A DNA stretch of 12,689 nt, taken from Clostridiales bacterium. Its GTDB lineage: Bacteria; Bacillota; Clostridia; Peptostreptococcales; Anaerovoracaceae. Positions 5,933-12,689 of the stretch are shown in pieces. Below the pieces are notes generated by a model. It was not told the origin of the DNA. It searched no databases and worked only from the letters and a program-made list of their open reading frames with translations. The translations under genes were made by a program, and so were the position numbers. Within the stretch, counting starts at the first letter, position 1, and each line of letters starts with the position of its first letter. The stretch spans positions 1 through 12,689 of the forward strand of contig WRFF01000038.1 of the NCBI GenBank assembly GCA_009778945.1. Direction: 5' to 3'.

Positions 5933-7244
5933 CAAGATCAATCTTCTGATTTCCATTGTGGTTGCGATCGGTTTTTGGATGTGGGTGACGGTTGCGGTCA
6001 ATCCGCCGACGGATTTCACGGTGCGCGCCGTTCCTGTGGAGATTACCAACCTTACGGCACTGAATGACAGGGGCCTCACCATCGACCAGACCCAGCCGCA
6101 ATCCGTGGATGTGGTCGTGAACGGGCCGCGTTCCGAGGTGACCAAACTGACGTCGGCGGATTTCCACGCGACGGCGGATGTGACGGGATTTCCGAAAGGC
6201 GAAGTGGCCGTCAATGTGAGCGTTGTCGTTCCAAGCGGGATGCAGCTTGTTCAGATAAGGCCGGAGAACACGATCCGTCTGAACGTGGTGGATCTTATCA
6301 CCGTGACCAAGTCTGTGAGGGTTGAATTTGCCGATACCTTCCCGCCGGGGACGGAGCCCGGTTTTATCACGGTGATGCCGAGTGAGATGGAAGTTGCGGG
6401 TACCGTCTCCTCCGTGGACAATATCGCCTATATCCGCGCCGAAGTCCCGGCGGGCGTCCTCACCGATGAAGCGCAGGAATTCTCGTTGGAGCCGGCTCCG
6501 ATCACAAAGAGCGGGGATGTCGATAATACGGTCAGCCTCTCTCAAAATACGATCCAGGTAACGGCAAGGATCTGCACGGTGAAGGAAGTGCCTCTCCTCG
6601 TCGACAAGGTGGGAGATCCGCCGGACAATGTTGAGGTCACCAATCTGACGGTACCGGACCGCATCTGGATCCGCGGGACAAAGGATGCGATCGCGGGGAT
6701 CACAGAGGTGCATACAAAGCCGATCGACTTGTCGACCATGACGGAAACGACCGATATTCCGATCAATCCGCTGCTTCCGGACGGCGTTGAGGTGGCGGAC
6801 AGATCAAAAAATCTGACGGTAAACATTGAGGTGCAGGGTATTGCGCGCAAGGTATTTGAATTTACGGCGGACGAGATCAAGGTACAGAATCTTGCGCAGG
6901 GCCTGTCGGGGCATGTAAACACGGGAAGCATTACGCTGACGCTGCTCGCGCCCGAATCGCAGATCGCGGATATACAGAAATCGGATATCACTGTGTTTGC
7001 GGACGGCTCGAATATCTCGGAACCGGGCAAAGCAATCGAAACGACGCTTTCGTACAGTTGCGATAAACCGTATAAGAGCATCACCCTTGATCCGCCGAGT
7101 GTCCGCGTGACAGTAAACGACGAAGGCCGCAGTCCGCTCACAAACCCCGCTACATACAACATGAACGATATGAACAACGCGAACAACGCAGGCAGTTCAA
7201 ATAACGCAAGCAGTACAGACGGCGCGAACAACGCGGGCCAATAG
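5919..7244 (+). CDS. cdaR: CdaA regulatory protein CdaR, YbbR-domain protein
   Basis: A 441-residue single-pass membrane protein, the partner and modulator of CdaA. After a short cytoplasmic end (MLKSNKIN) there is one membrane helix at about residues 8-26. The outside part consists of about four YbbR repeats near 34-125, 130-222, 224-313 and 315-405, each strand-rich and recognisable by patterns such as SVDVVVNGPRSEVTKL and DRIWIRGTKDAIAGI. The C-terminus (about 409-441) is an unusual Asn/Ala/Ser-rich tail (NMNDMNNANNAGSSNNAS), probably disordered. The start at 5919 is set by AAGGAGG at 5903-5909 and by the position of the membrane helix; an in-frame open stretch further upstream lies within cdaA. 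It overlaps cdaA by 14 nt, and glmM follows after 11 nt. Confidence 0.94.
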   Translation: MLKSNKINLLISIVVAIGFWMWVTVAVNPPTDFTVRAVPVEITNLTALNDRGLTIDQTQPQSVDVVVNGPRSEVTKLTSADFHATADVTGFPKGEVAVNVSVVVPSGMQLVQIRPENTIRLNVVDLITVTKSVRVEFADTFPPGTEPGFITVMPSEMEVAGTVSSVDNIAYIRAEVPAGVLTDEAQEFSLEPAPITKSGDVDNTVSLSQNTIQVTARICTVKEVPLLVDKVGDPPDNVEVTNLTVPDRIWIRGTKDAIAGITEVHTKPIDLSTMTETTDIPINPLLPDGVEVADRSKNLTVNIEVQGIARKVFEFTADEIKVQNLAQGLSGHVNTGSITLTLLAPESQIADIQKSDITVFADGSNISEPGKAIETTLSYSCDKPYKSITLDPPSVRVTVNDEGRSPLTNPATYNMNDMNNANNAGSSNNASSTDGANNAGQ

Positions 7245-7255
7245 ACAGGAGAACG

Positions 7256-8620
7256 ATGGGCAGACTTTTCGGTACGGATGGCGTTCGCGGCATCGCGAAT
7301 AAAGAACTGACGGGAGAACTCGCGTACAATCTCGGCATCGCGGGCGGTTATGTGCTTGGGAAGACGGTCAAAGGGCACCGGCCGCAGGTGCTGATCGGAA
7401 GGGATACGCGCATCTCGGGTGATATGCTGGAAGATGCGCTCAGCGCGGGGCTGCTTGCGATGGGCTGCGATGTGTCGCGTCTCGGGATCATCCCGACACC
7501 GGGCATCGCCTGCCTTACAAAGCGGCTTGGCGCGACGGCCGGCATCGTCATCTCCGCGTCGCACAACACCTTTGAGTATAACGGAATCAAGTTTTTCAAT
7601 TCACAGGGCTTTAAATTGGAGGACGCGATCGAGGATGAAATTGATGAGATCGTACGCACGGGCCGCGATGTCAACAGCCACATTACGGGCGCGCTCGTCG
7701 GTCGCACGCTTGAAAAAAGCGAAGGCGCGATGCGCGATTATGTAGACTTTCTTACCGCCGGTTTCATGAAGCAAAAGAGCGGTTTCGCCGGGCTAAAGGT
7801 CGTCGTAGACTGCGCGAACGGCGCCGCGTACCGTTCGGCGAAGATGGTCTTTGAGAAGCTCGGCGTTCAGGCTGTCTATATGGGCGCGCAGCCCGACGGG
7901 GCCAATATCAACGACGGCTGCGGCTCTACGCATCCGGAACGGATGCAAAGGCGGGTTGTCAAAGAGGGCGCGGACGCAGGCCTCGCCTTTGACGGCGACG
8001 CGGACCGTCTCATCGCCGCGGATGAAAAGGGCGGGCTTATCGACGGCGATAAGCTGATGTTCCTTTGCGCGAAATCCCTGAAACGCCGCGGGCTTCTGGA
8101 AAAAAATCTTCTGATCGCGACCGTCATGAGCAACGCAGGCCTTGCCGAGGCGGTGGCGCGGGAGGACATTGACATGATGCGCGCGGATGTCGGGGACCGC
8201 TATGTGCTGGAGATGATGCAGCGGACCGGCAGTGTGCTCGGCGGGGAGCAGAGCGGCCATATCATCTTTCTGCGGGAAAATACGACGGGCGACGGCGCTT
8301 TTGCGGCGCTGCGTTTTCTGTCGGCGCTGATCGCAAGCGGGAAACGCGCCTCGGAGCTTTCGTCCGAGGTGACGATCTATCCGCAGGTACTCCGGAACGC
8401 GGCCGTCAAAAATGAAAACAAATACAATTTCGACAAAGATGAAAAAATCGCGGCCGCCATCGCAGCGGCGGAATCGAAACTGAACGGAAAGGGGCGCATA
8501 CTCGTTCGGCCGTCCGGAACCGAACCGCTTGTGCGTGTGATGTTTGAGGGAGAAGACCTGAAAAAGCTCGACCAGCTCGCAGAACGCCTCACGCGGCTCA
8601 TTGAGGACAGGCTCCGGTAG
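7256..8620 (+). CDS. glmM: Phosphoglucosamine mutase GlmM
   Basis: A 454-residue enzyme that converts glucosamine-6-phosphate to glucosamine-1-phosphate on the way to UDP-GlcNAc and peptidoglycan. All four domains of the alpha-D-phosphohexomutase family are present: MGRLFGTDGVRG at the start, the phosphoserine loop ISASHNTFEYNGIKFF with catalytic Ser102, the metal-binding DGDADR at 246-251, the sugar-binding GGEQSGH at 329-335, and the phosphate-binding RPSGTEPLVRVM at 418-429. Length is typical. An AGGAG ribosome binding site lies just before the ATG and the gap from cdaR is 11 nt. GlmM binds CdaA in Bacillota and lowers c-di-AMP synthesis, which gives the gene order a functional reason; that is known of the family, not shown here. 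Confidence 0.98.
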   Translation: MGRLFGTDGVRGIANKELTGELAYNLGIAGGYVLGKTVKGHRPQVLIGRDTRISGDMLEDALSAGLLAMGCDVSRLGIIPTPGIACLTKRLGATAGIVISASHNTFEYNGIKFFNSQGFKLEDAIEDEIDEIVRTGRDVNSHITGALVGRTLEKSEGAMRDYVDFLTAGFMKQKSGFAGLKVVVDCANGAAYRSAKMVFEKLGVQAVYMGAQPDGANINDGCGSTHPERMQRRVVKEGADAGLAFDGDADRLIAADEKGGLIDGDKLMFLCAKSLKRRGLLEKNLLIATVMSNAGLAEAVAREDIDMMRADVGDRYVLEMMQRTGSVLGGEQSGHIIFLRENTTGDGAFAALRFLSALIASGKRASELSSEVTIYPQVLRNAAVKNENKYNFDKDEKIAAAIAAAESKLNGKGRILVRPSGTEPLVRVMFEGEDLKKLDQLAERLTRLIEDRLR

Positions 8621-8677
8621 CGCGGCGGCGAAGCGGAAAATGACGATACGGAAAGCAAGAAGGAAAGGAACGCCTGT

Positions 8678-10507
8678 ATGTGTGGAATCGTAGGCTACGC
8701 GGGAAGCGGCAGCGCGAAAAAGATGATTTTAAGCGGACTCAAATCCCTCGAGTACCGCGGGTATGATTCGGCGGGGATCGCGCTCGTGCGCCGGGGGAAG
8801 CTGCTCGTGCGCAAGGAGTCCGGAAAGCTTGAGGCGCTCGAAGCAAAAGTCGGGAGCGAAAGTTTTGACGCGTCGATCGGGATTGGGCATACGCGCTGGG
8901 CGACGCACGGCGCGCCGACGCGGGAAAACGCGCATCCGCATCTGAGCCAGGACGGACGCATAGCGGTCGTACACAACGGTATCATCGAGAATTATATGGA
9001 ACTCAAGCAGGATCTGATCGAAAACCACGGGGTGCTGTTTCTGTCGGAGACGGATTCCGAAGTGATTGCGCAGCTCATAGGGCTTTATTATGAAGGGGAC
9101 CTCGTCGCCGCTATCCGGCGCGCGGTGAAGGAACTGCGCGGCGCGTACGCGATCGCGGCAGTCTGTACGGAAGAGCCGGAGCGCATCGTCGCGTTCCGCC
9201 GTGACGCGCCGATGATCGCGGCGCTTTGCGAGGAAGGAGGCCTGATTGCCTCCGATATACCCGCGCTGCTCAAATACACGCGCGACATCTATTTGATCGA
9301 AAACGGGGAAATCGTGGTCGTGACGCGTGACGCCGTGCAAATCTTTGACGAGGAGATGACGCGTATGCACCGGACACGCACCCATATTGCCTGGGATATT
9401 GCGGCGGCGGAAAAACGCGGTTATGAACATTTCATGATGAAGGAAATCTGCGAGCAGCCGGGCGTGATCCGCGAGACCCTGCTGCAGCGGCTTGACGATA
9501 AGGGCGAGCTGGCGCTGGACGATCTCGCCTTCACAAAGGCGGAGATAGGCGCAATCGAACACGTCTATATCGTTGCCTGCGGGACAGCGAATCACGCGGG
9601 CCGGGTCGGGAAACAGCTCCTGGAACGGTACGCGGGGATACCGGTTGAAGTAGAGCTTTCCTCGGAGTTTCGTTACCGCAACCCGATCGTGAACGGACGG
9701 ACGCTCGTCCTTTGCATCAGCCAGTCCGGGGAGACGTCCGATACGCTTGAGGCGCTGCGCGAAGCGAAAAAGCGCGGCGCGCGCGTGCTCTCGATTGTCA
9801 ATGTCGAAGGCTCAAGCGTCGCGCGCGAATCGGATTTTGTGTTCTATACCTCCGCCGGGCCGGAGATCGCGGTAGCCTCGACGAAGGCGTATACGACGCA
9901 GCTCGTTTCACTCTATCTGATTGCGCTGCATTTCGGCCGCATCCGCGGGACGGTGACGCGGGCGGAAAGCGGCCGGCTGATACAGGAGCTGAAGCGCGCG
10001 CCGGAGATGATCGAAGCCGTGATCGGGAAAGAAGCGGAAATCAAGGCTTTTGCGAAGAAGCATTATAAAAAAGAAAAGATTTATTATGTCGGGCGCGGTT
10101 CGGACGTCGCTTCCGCCGAAGAGGCGAGCCTCAAGCTCAAGGAGATCTCCTATATCAACTCTTTCGCAATTGCGGCGGGCGAATTGAAGCACGGCACGAT
10201 TGCGCTCATCACGCGCGACGTCCTTTTCTTTGCGTTGGCGACGCAGTCTTATCTCTATGACAAAATGCTCTCGAATATCGAGGAGATGAAAGCGCGGCAG
10301 GCGCAGATCATCGCTGTGGCAAAAGAAGGGGACATGCGCATTGCGGAAGCGGCGGATGAGGTGTTTTTCATCCCGGACTGCGCGGACGAGATTGCGCCGA
10401 TCGTGGAGATCGTGTTCTTCCAGTTGTTTGCCTATCATGTCGCGAAGCTGCGCGGACGCGATATCGATCAGCCGCGCAACCTTGCGAAATCCGTTACGGT
10501 GGAGTGA
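8678..10507 (+). CDS. glmS: Glutamine-fructose-6-phosphate aminotransferase (isomerising) GlmS
   Basis: A 609-residue cytoplasmic enzyme making glucosamine-6-phosphate from fructose-6-phosphate and glutamine, the step before GlmM. The N-terminal glutaminase domain has catalytic Cys2 (MCGIVGYAG), EYRGYDSAG at 25-33, HTRWATHG at 71-78 and NGIIEN at 100-105. Two SIS domains follow: the first has CGT at 301-303, SQSGET at 348-353 and STKAYT at 401-406; the second has KEISYINSFAIAAGELKHG at 488-506 and the C-terminal QPRNLAKSVTVE. Compared with the Escherichia coli and Bacillus enzymes, the stretch usually reading IHAEAYAAGELKHG is INSFAIAAGELKHG here. AAGGAAAGGA at 8660-8669 is the ribosome binding site. 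It lies 57 nt after glmM, too short for a glmS ribozyme, so the gene is probably expressed from the operon promoter. Confidence 0.98.
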   Translation: MCGIVGYAGSGSAKKMILSGLKSLEYRGYDSAGIALVRRGKLLVRKESGKLEALEAKVGSESFDASIGIGHTRWATHGAPTRENAHPHLSQDGRIAVVHNGIIENYMELKQDLIENHGVLFLSETDSEVIAQLIGLYYEGDLVAAIRRAVKELRGAYAIAAVCTEEPERIVAFRRDAPMIAALCEEGGLIASDIPALLKYTRDIYLIENGEIVVVTRDAVQIFDEEMTRMHRTRTHIAWDIAAAEKRGYEHFMMKEICEQPGVIRETLLQRLDDKGELALDDLAFTKAEIGAIEHVYIVACGTANHAGRVGKQLLERYAGIPVEVELSSEFRYRNPIVNGRTLVLCISQSGETSDTLEALREAKKRGARVLSIVNVEGSSVARESDFVFYTSAGPEIAVASTKAYTTQLVSLYLIALHFGRIRGTVTRAESGRLIQELKRAPEMIEAVIGKEAEIKAFAKKHYKKEKIYYVGRGSDVASAEEASLKLKEISYINSFAIAAGELKHGTIALITRDVLFFALATQSYLYDKMLSNIEEMKARQAQIIAVAKEGDMRIAEAADEVFFIPDCADEIAPIVEIVFFQLFAYHVAKLRGRDIDQPRNLAKSVTVE

Positions 10508-10535
10508 GAGATGAGTGTGGAACGAGGTGTGAGAA

Positions 10536-11537
10536 ATGATTGGAAACCATATTGACAAAAACCATTTCAGAGGCTGCCTGGTCGGCGGTGCGACCGGCGA
10601 CACGCGGGGCTATCACGTCCACGAAGGATGCCGGGATCTGATTTCGGACAACACGCAGATGTCCATCTTCACGGCGGACGGGCTGATCTGGGCGGATGAC
10701 CGCGCAAAGCGCCGCGGGATCTACGCCTATACACCCTGCCTCTTCTATTCGTACCAAAAATGGTATTACACGCAGACCGGAAATCTGGCGGACAAGGACT
10801 ATAAGTTTATCCTGGGCGGCAGCGTGCTTGAGCACGACGAGCTCTTCGCGCGGCGCGGCGCCGGGGAAACGGGCCTGAACGCGCTCGGCAACAGCATCAA
10901 AAACGCGTACGGCACGCTGGACCGGCCCGTCAATAATTCCGCTACCTGCGGTTGTGTCATGCGCGTTGCGCCGATCGGACTGTATTTTGCGGACGACGCG
11001 GAGATGGCGTTCCGCATCGGACGCGAGAGCGCAGCGCTGACGCACGGCCATGAGGCGGCGACGCTGTCCGCAGGCTATATCGCGGCGCTCGTCTCTTATC
11101 TCATGCAGGGGAAAGAACTGATAGACGCGGTCTGCGCCGCTATCGCGCTTTTGGACGGGTCGGCCGGCGGCGTGGCGGTGAGCGCGGGCATAGAGCGGGC
11201 GGTCGCCCTGGCGGATCAAAAGGAGATCAAGCCGCGTGCGGCGATCGAAATGATCGGAGAAGGGTTTGTCGCGCCGGAGGCTGTCGCCATCGCGACCTAT
11301 ATCGCGCTTCGGTTCGGACAGGATTTTGAAGGCGCAGTCAATACCGCCATGGATTTTGACGGCAACACGGACACGATCGCCCCGCTTTGCGGCAATTTGG
11401 TCGGCAGCGTCTCCGGCGTCCTTGAGATCCCGGCGAAATGGGTGCTGGACCTCGAACTCGCGGACCTCATCATCCAGGGTGCGGACATGTTGCTCGACCG
11501 GGTGCGGGAGCACGCGGCGGACGAGAAAGTTTTTTAA
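10536..11537 (+). CDS. ADP-ribosylglycohydrolase (DraG/ARH-like) family protein with altered metal-site motifs
   Basis: A 333-residue, mostly helical cytoplasmic protein of the family that removes ADP-ribose from proteins, nucleic acids or small molecules using two metal ions. The family order is intact: FRGCLVGGATGDTRGY (11-26), SDNTQMSIFTADGL (37-50), GCVMRVAPIGLY (139-150), ALTHGHEA (167-174), GEGFVAPEAVAIATY (241-255) and DFDGNTDTIAPLCGNLVGS (273-291). Two metal-binding motifs depart from the usual form: [ST]DDT is SDNT and GGDTDT is DGNTDT, each with one Asp replaced by Asn. The sequence after the first glycine-rich motif is also short. It may have modified or reduced catalysis, or a different substrate. 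The GAGGTG at 10525-10530 serves the ATG. It lies 28 nt after glmS and ends the operon. Its substrate is unknown. Confidence 0.88.
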   Translation: MIGNHIDKNHFRGCLVGGATGDTRGYHVHEGCRDLISDNTQMSIFTADGLIWADDRAKRRGIYAYTPCLFYSYQKWYYTQTGNLADKDYKFILGGSVLEHDELFARRGAGETGLNALGNSIKNAYGTLDRPVNNSATCGCVMRVAPIGLYFADDAEMAFRIGRESAALTHGHEAATLSAGYIAALVSYLMQGKELIDAVCAAIALLDGSAGGVAVSAGIERAVALADQKEIKPRAAIEMIGEGFVAPEAVAIATYIALRFGQDFEGAVNTAMDFDGNTDTIAPLCGNLVGSVSGVLEIPAKWVLDLELADLIIQGADMLLDRVREHAADEKVF

Positions 11538-11541
11538 CCGG

Positions 11542-12171
11542 TTATGCCGAACGTTTGATTTGCGGTTCGGTTCGATGCAAGAACGGCGACAATCGTTTAT
11601 ATAACAGGAAAACAACGACTCCGTTGATGGCGGCTTTGATCAGGTTGAAGGGGATAAGCAGCGGCGGGAACGGAATCGGTCCGCTGTACGGAGCTACGCC
11701 GAGTGCAACCAAAACGTTTTCCGGCAGGATAAGGCGGTAAATCGCCTCAACCGGCATTCCCGTGAACGCCGGCGTCACAAGAAGGTTTGACGGGATCATC
11801 ACAACAATCAGGGCCAGTCCGCCGAGTACGAGCGCGATGACGGCTCCTTTTCGCGTTTTGTGATATTTGTACCAGTACCCGGCAACGAGCACGACCGCAA
11901 CAAGCGCGATGATATGCATGATCGGGCCGTAGGGAACGCTGCCGGCGATTCCGAGCACGGTACTCAACAGGATGGATACGACAGCGATTGCGGCCCCGGC
12001 GATCGGCCCGAATGCGAACGCGCTGATAATCACCGGAATGTCCATAACCTCGAATTCGAGAAACGGCACCGCCGGCAGGATCGGAAAATGGATAAGCGAA
12101 CAGACAACGGCGATAGCGGTCATCAGGCCCATTTTCGCAAGCAAAATAGTTCTACTTCTGGTGTTTTGCAT
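11542..12171 (-). CDS. ribU: ECF transporter S component, riboflavin-type (RibU)
   Basis: A 209-residue membrane protein, the substrate-binding subunit of an energy-coupling-factor vitamin transporter; it works with a shared EcfA/A'/T module that is not in this window. Hydrophobic segments fill most of the length (about 8-28, 45-70, 82-100, 108-128, 170-192). HFPILPAVPFLEFEVMDIPV at 28-47 followed by AFAFGPIAGA closely resembles the RibU pattern in which a Pro-rich loop and an Asp-Ile/Val-Pro step follow the first helix. The FMN riboswitch directly upstream strongly supports riboflavin as substrate. The start at 12171 fits AAAGGAA at 12179-12185 and the family N-terminus; the longer open frame to 12303 runs through the riboswitch and is rejected. 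The gene ends 4 nt from the convergent ADP-ribosylglycohydrolase gene. Confidence 0.93.
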   Translation of the reverse strand: MQNTRSRTILLAKMGLMTAIAVVCSLIHFPILPAVPFLEFEVMDIPVIISAFAFGPIAGAAIAVVSILLSTVLGIAGSVPYGPIMHIIALVAVVLVAGYWYKYHKTRKGAVIALVLGGLALIVVMIPSNLLVTPAFTGMPVEAIYRLILPENVLVALGVAPYSGPIPFPPLLIPFNLIKAAINGVVVFLLYKRLSPFLHRTEPQIKRSA

Positions 12172-12185
12172 TTTTTTGTTCCTTT

Positions 12186-12340
12186 CTTCCGGACTGTACC
12201 GTCGGTTCCGGATTTCCGCTTTAAATTGCGGTACCGGATCTGCCTCTCGGCTCGCGGACTTGTGGCTCTGCGCTTTTGGAAAGTTCCTGCGCTTGCCCTT
12301 CACCGCCGGTGGGGAGTTTCACCCCGTCCTGGAGCAATAA
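12186..12340 (-). promoter_or_regulatory. FMN riboswitch (RFN element) in the ribU leader
   Basis: Read on the minus strand, the conserved blocks of the RFN aptamer appear in order: GGGGTGAAACTCCCC then ACCGGCGGTG (12301-12325), GTCCGCGAGCC (12249-12259), GATCCGGT (12233-12240) and CCGACGGTACAGTCCGG (12189-12205). FMN binding to this RNA lowers expression of riboflavin synthesis or uptake genes. The outermost helix P1 looks short and imperfect here. The ribosome binding site AAAGGAA begins right at the end of the aptamer and the start codon is 14 nt beyond the aptamer edge, leaving no space for a terminator, so control is probably at translation initiation. The aptamer is directly recognised; the mechanism is inferred. 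Confidence 0.96.
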
Positions 12341-12373
12341 CGATCGATGCCCTGAATGAATCAAAGCATTACC

Positions 12374-12402
12374 ACTATACCGAAAATCCGCCGCTTCGTC
12401 AA
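12374..12402 (-). promoter_or_regulatory. Sigma-A promoter of the riboswitch-ribU transcript
   Basis: On the minus strand TTGACG (12397-12402) and TATAGT (12374-12379) are separated by exactly 17 nt, one mismatch from consensus in each box. Transcription would begin near 12367, about 27 nt before the riboswitch core, which fits the leader well. Confidence 0.8.
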
Positions 12403-12689
12403 ATAGCGTTATGTAAAATGAGTAGAATCTGAGCCGGAACAAATTATCAGAGAAGCATTGATTATGGAAATGTCACTAATAAATAAAAAAAGCGCTTTTG
12501 TGAAAATTTTTCTTTATTTATGCCTATTTTAATCGTTTGAATTGGACAAATTGTCACTAAATGATTTGGATTTGCCCTACAGTGACAAAAAATAATAAAT
12601 AAATAGGCGTTTTTCACCTTCCAGTGACATTTTGACAAATTTCGATAAGGCTTTGCGTCCTTAAACCTGTAAAAATAATAAATAATTCC
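12403..12689. other. AT-rich non-coding end of the window
   Basis: No convincing gene is present in these 287 nt; all frames are broken by frequent stops and no coding pattern is seen. Composition is far more AT-rich than the genes. Apart from the repeats at 12471-12685 (separate entry) I see no RNA gene or clear promoter. It may be the upstream control region of a gene beyond the window. Confidence 0.6.
12471..12685. repeat. Cluster of TGTCACT/AGTGACA heptamers and AT-rich direct repeats
   Basis: The heptamer TGTCACT occurs at 12471-12477 and 12552-12558, and its reverse complement AGTGACA at 12581-12587 and 12623-12629, giving nested inverted pairs around a centre near 12570. The inner pair has a 22-nt spacer. 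GCCTATTT at 12522-12529 and AAATAGGC at 12601-12608 form another exact inverted pair inside the outer heptamers. A 15-nt direct repeat, AAAAATAATAAATAA, ends the first half at 12588-12602 and recurs at 12671-12685. These could be binding sites of a regulator, an iteron-like array, or remains of a small mobile repeat. I cannot assign a function. Confidence 0.7.

Noticed and set aside
8621..8677. glmS ribozyme
   Set aside because: The 57-nt gap is too short and contains none of the conserved core that I would expect.
11530..11575. Bidirectional terminator between the convergent ends of the operon and ribU
   Set aside because: There is a palindrome AACCGGTT at 11536-11543 and a six-pair stem (CCGAAC at 11547-11552, GTTCGG at 11565-11570), but neither is followed by a T-run on either strand.
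10494..11615. Long minus-strand open frame (373 codons) opposite the ADP-ribosylglycohydrolase gene
   Set aside because: The protein is rich in Arg, His and Asp, typical of the antisense of a GC-rich gene, and the plus-strand gene has a clear family match. The same applies to the long antisense frames at 283-855, 5820-6713, 6542-7564 and 8729-9595.
12172..12303. N-terminal extension of ribU by 44 codons
   Set aside because: The extension is the translated riboswitch; the ATG at 12171 has a ribosome binding site and matches the family N-terminus.
12471..12685. CRISPR array
   Set aside because: The repeats are seven bases long, occur in both orientations and are irregularly spaced (81, 29 and 42 nt), and there are no cas genes.

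Overview
The window reads as a chromosomal segment of a GC-rich, low-redundancy Bacillota genome, most likely class Clostridia. The reasons are the gene set (YpsC-type RNA methyltransferase, long-form HPF, the cdaA-cdaR-glmM gene order, a RibU-type ECF substrate-binding protein under an FMN riboswitch, a DUF1648/DUF5808 membrane protein) and strong AGGAGG-type ribosome binding sites. The genus cannot be fixed from the sequence. I see no tRNA, rRNA, CRISPR array, transposase or phage gene, so this looks like mostly core genome.

Layout. (1) 1-1380, plus strand: the last 51 codons of an unidentified gene (possibly a small GntR-type regulator) followed closely by an eight-helix DUF1648/DUF5808 membrane protein. 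(2) 1381-1722: non-coding, AT-rich, with a compact composite repeat made of a perfect 13-bp inverted repeat in which each arm is followed by the same 18-nt sequence in direct orientation. (3) 1723-4018, minus strand: a two-gene unit, a DUF4349 lipoprotein followed by ypsC, read from a promoter near 4138-4168. (4) 4019-4441: divergent intergenic region with promoters facing both ways. (5) 4442-11537, plus strand: six tightly packed genes, hpf, cdaA, cdaR, glmM, glmS and an ADP-ribosylglycohydrolase-family gene, with gaps from -14 to 57 nt and one clear promoter in front of hpf. (6) 11542-12402, minus strand: ribU, its FMN riboswitch leader and a well-formed promoter, convergent with the operon and only 4 nt from it. 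(7) 12403-12689: AT-rich non-coding DNA with four copies of a TGTCACT/AGTGACA heptamer and other repeats.

How the genes work together. cdaA makes c-di-AMP, cdaR is its membrane-anchored partner, and glmM and glmS together take fructose-6-phosphate to glucosamine-1-phosphate for cell-wall precursors. The cdaA-cdaR-glmM linkage is the known arrangement in Bacillota; here glmS is attached to it, with no room for a glmS ribozyme, hpf (ribosome dimerisation in stationary phase or stress) leads the operon, and an ADP-ribosylglycohydrolase-like protein with altered metal-site motifs closes it. This extended operon is the most interesting gene arrangement in the window. I did not find a clearly new biological system; the least explained elements are the two non-coding repeat clusters (1462-1562 and 12471-12685) and the atypical ADP-ribosylglycohydrolase.
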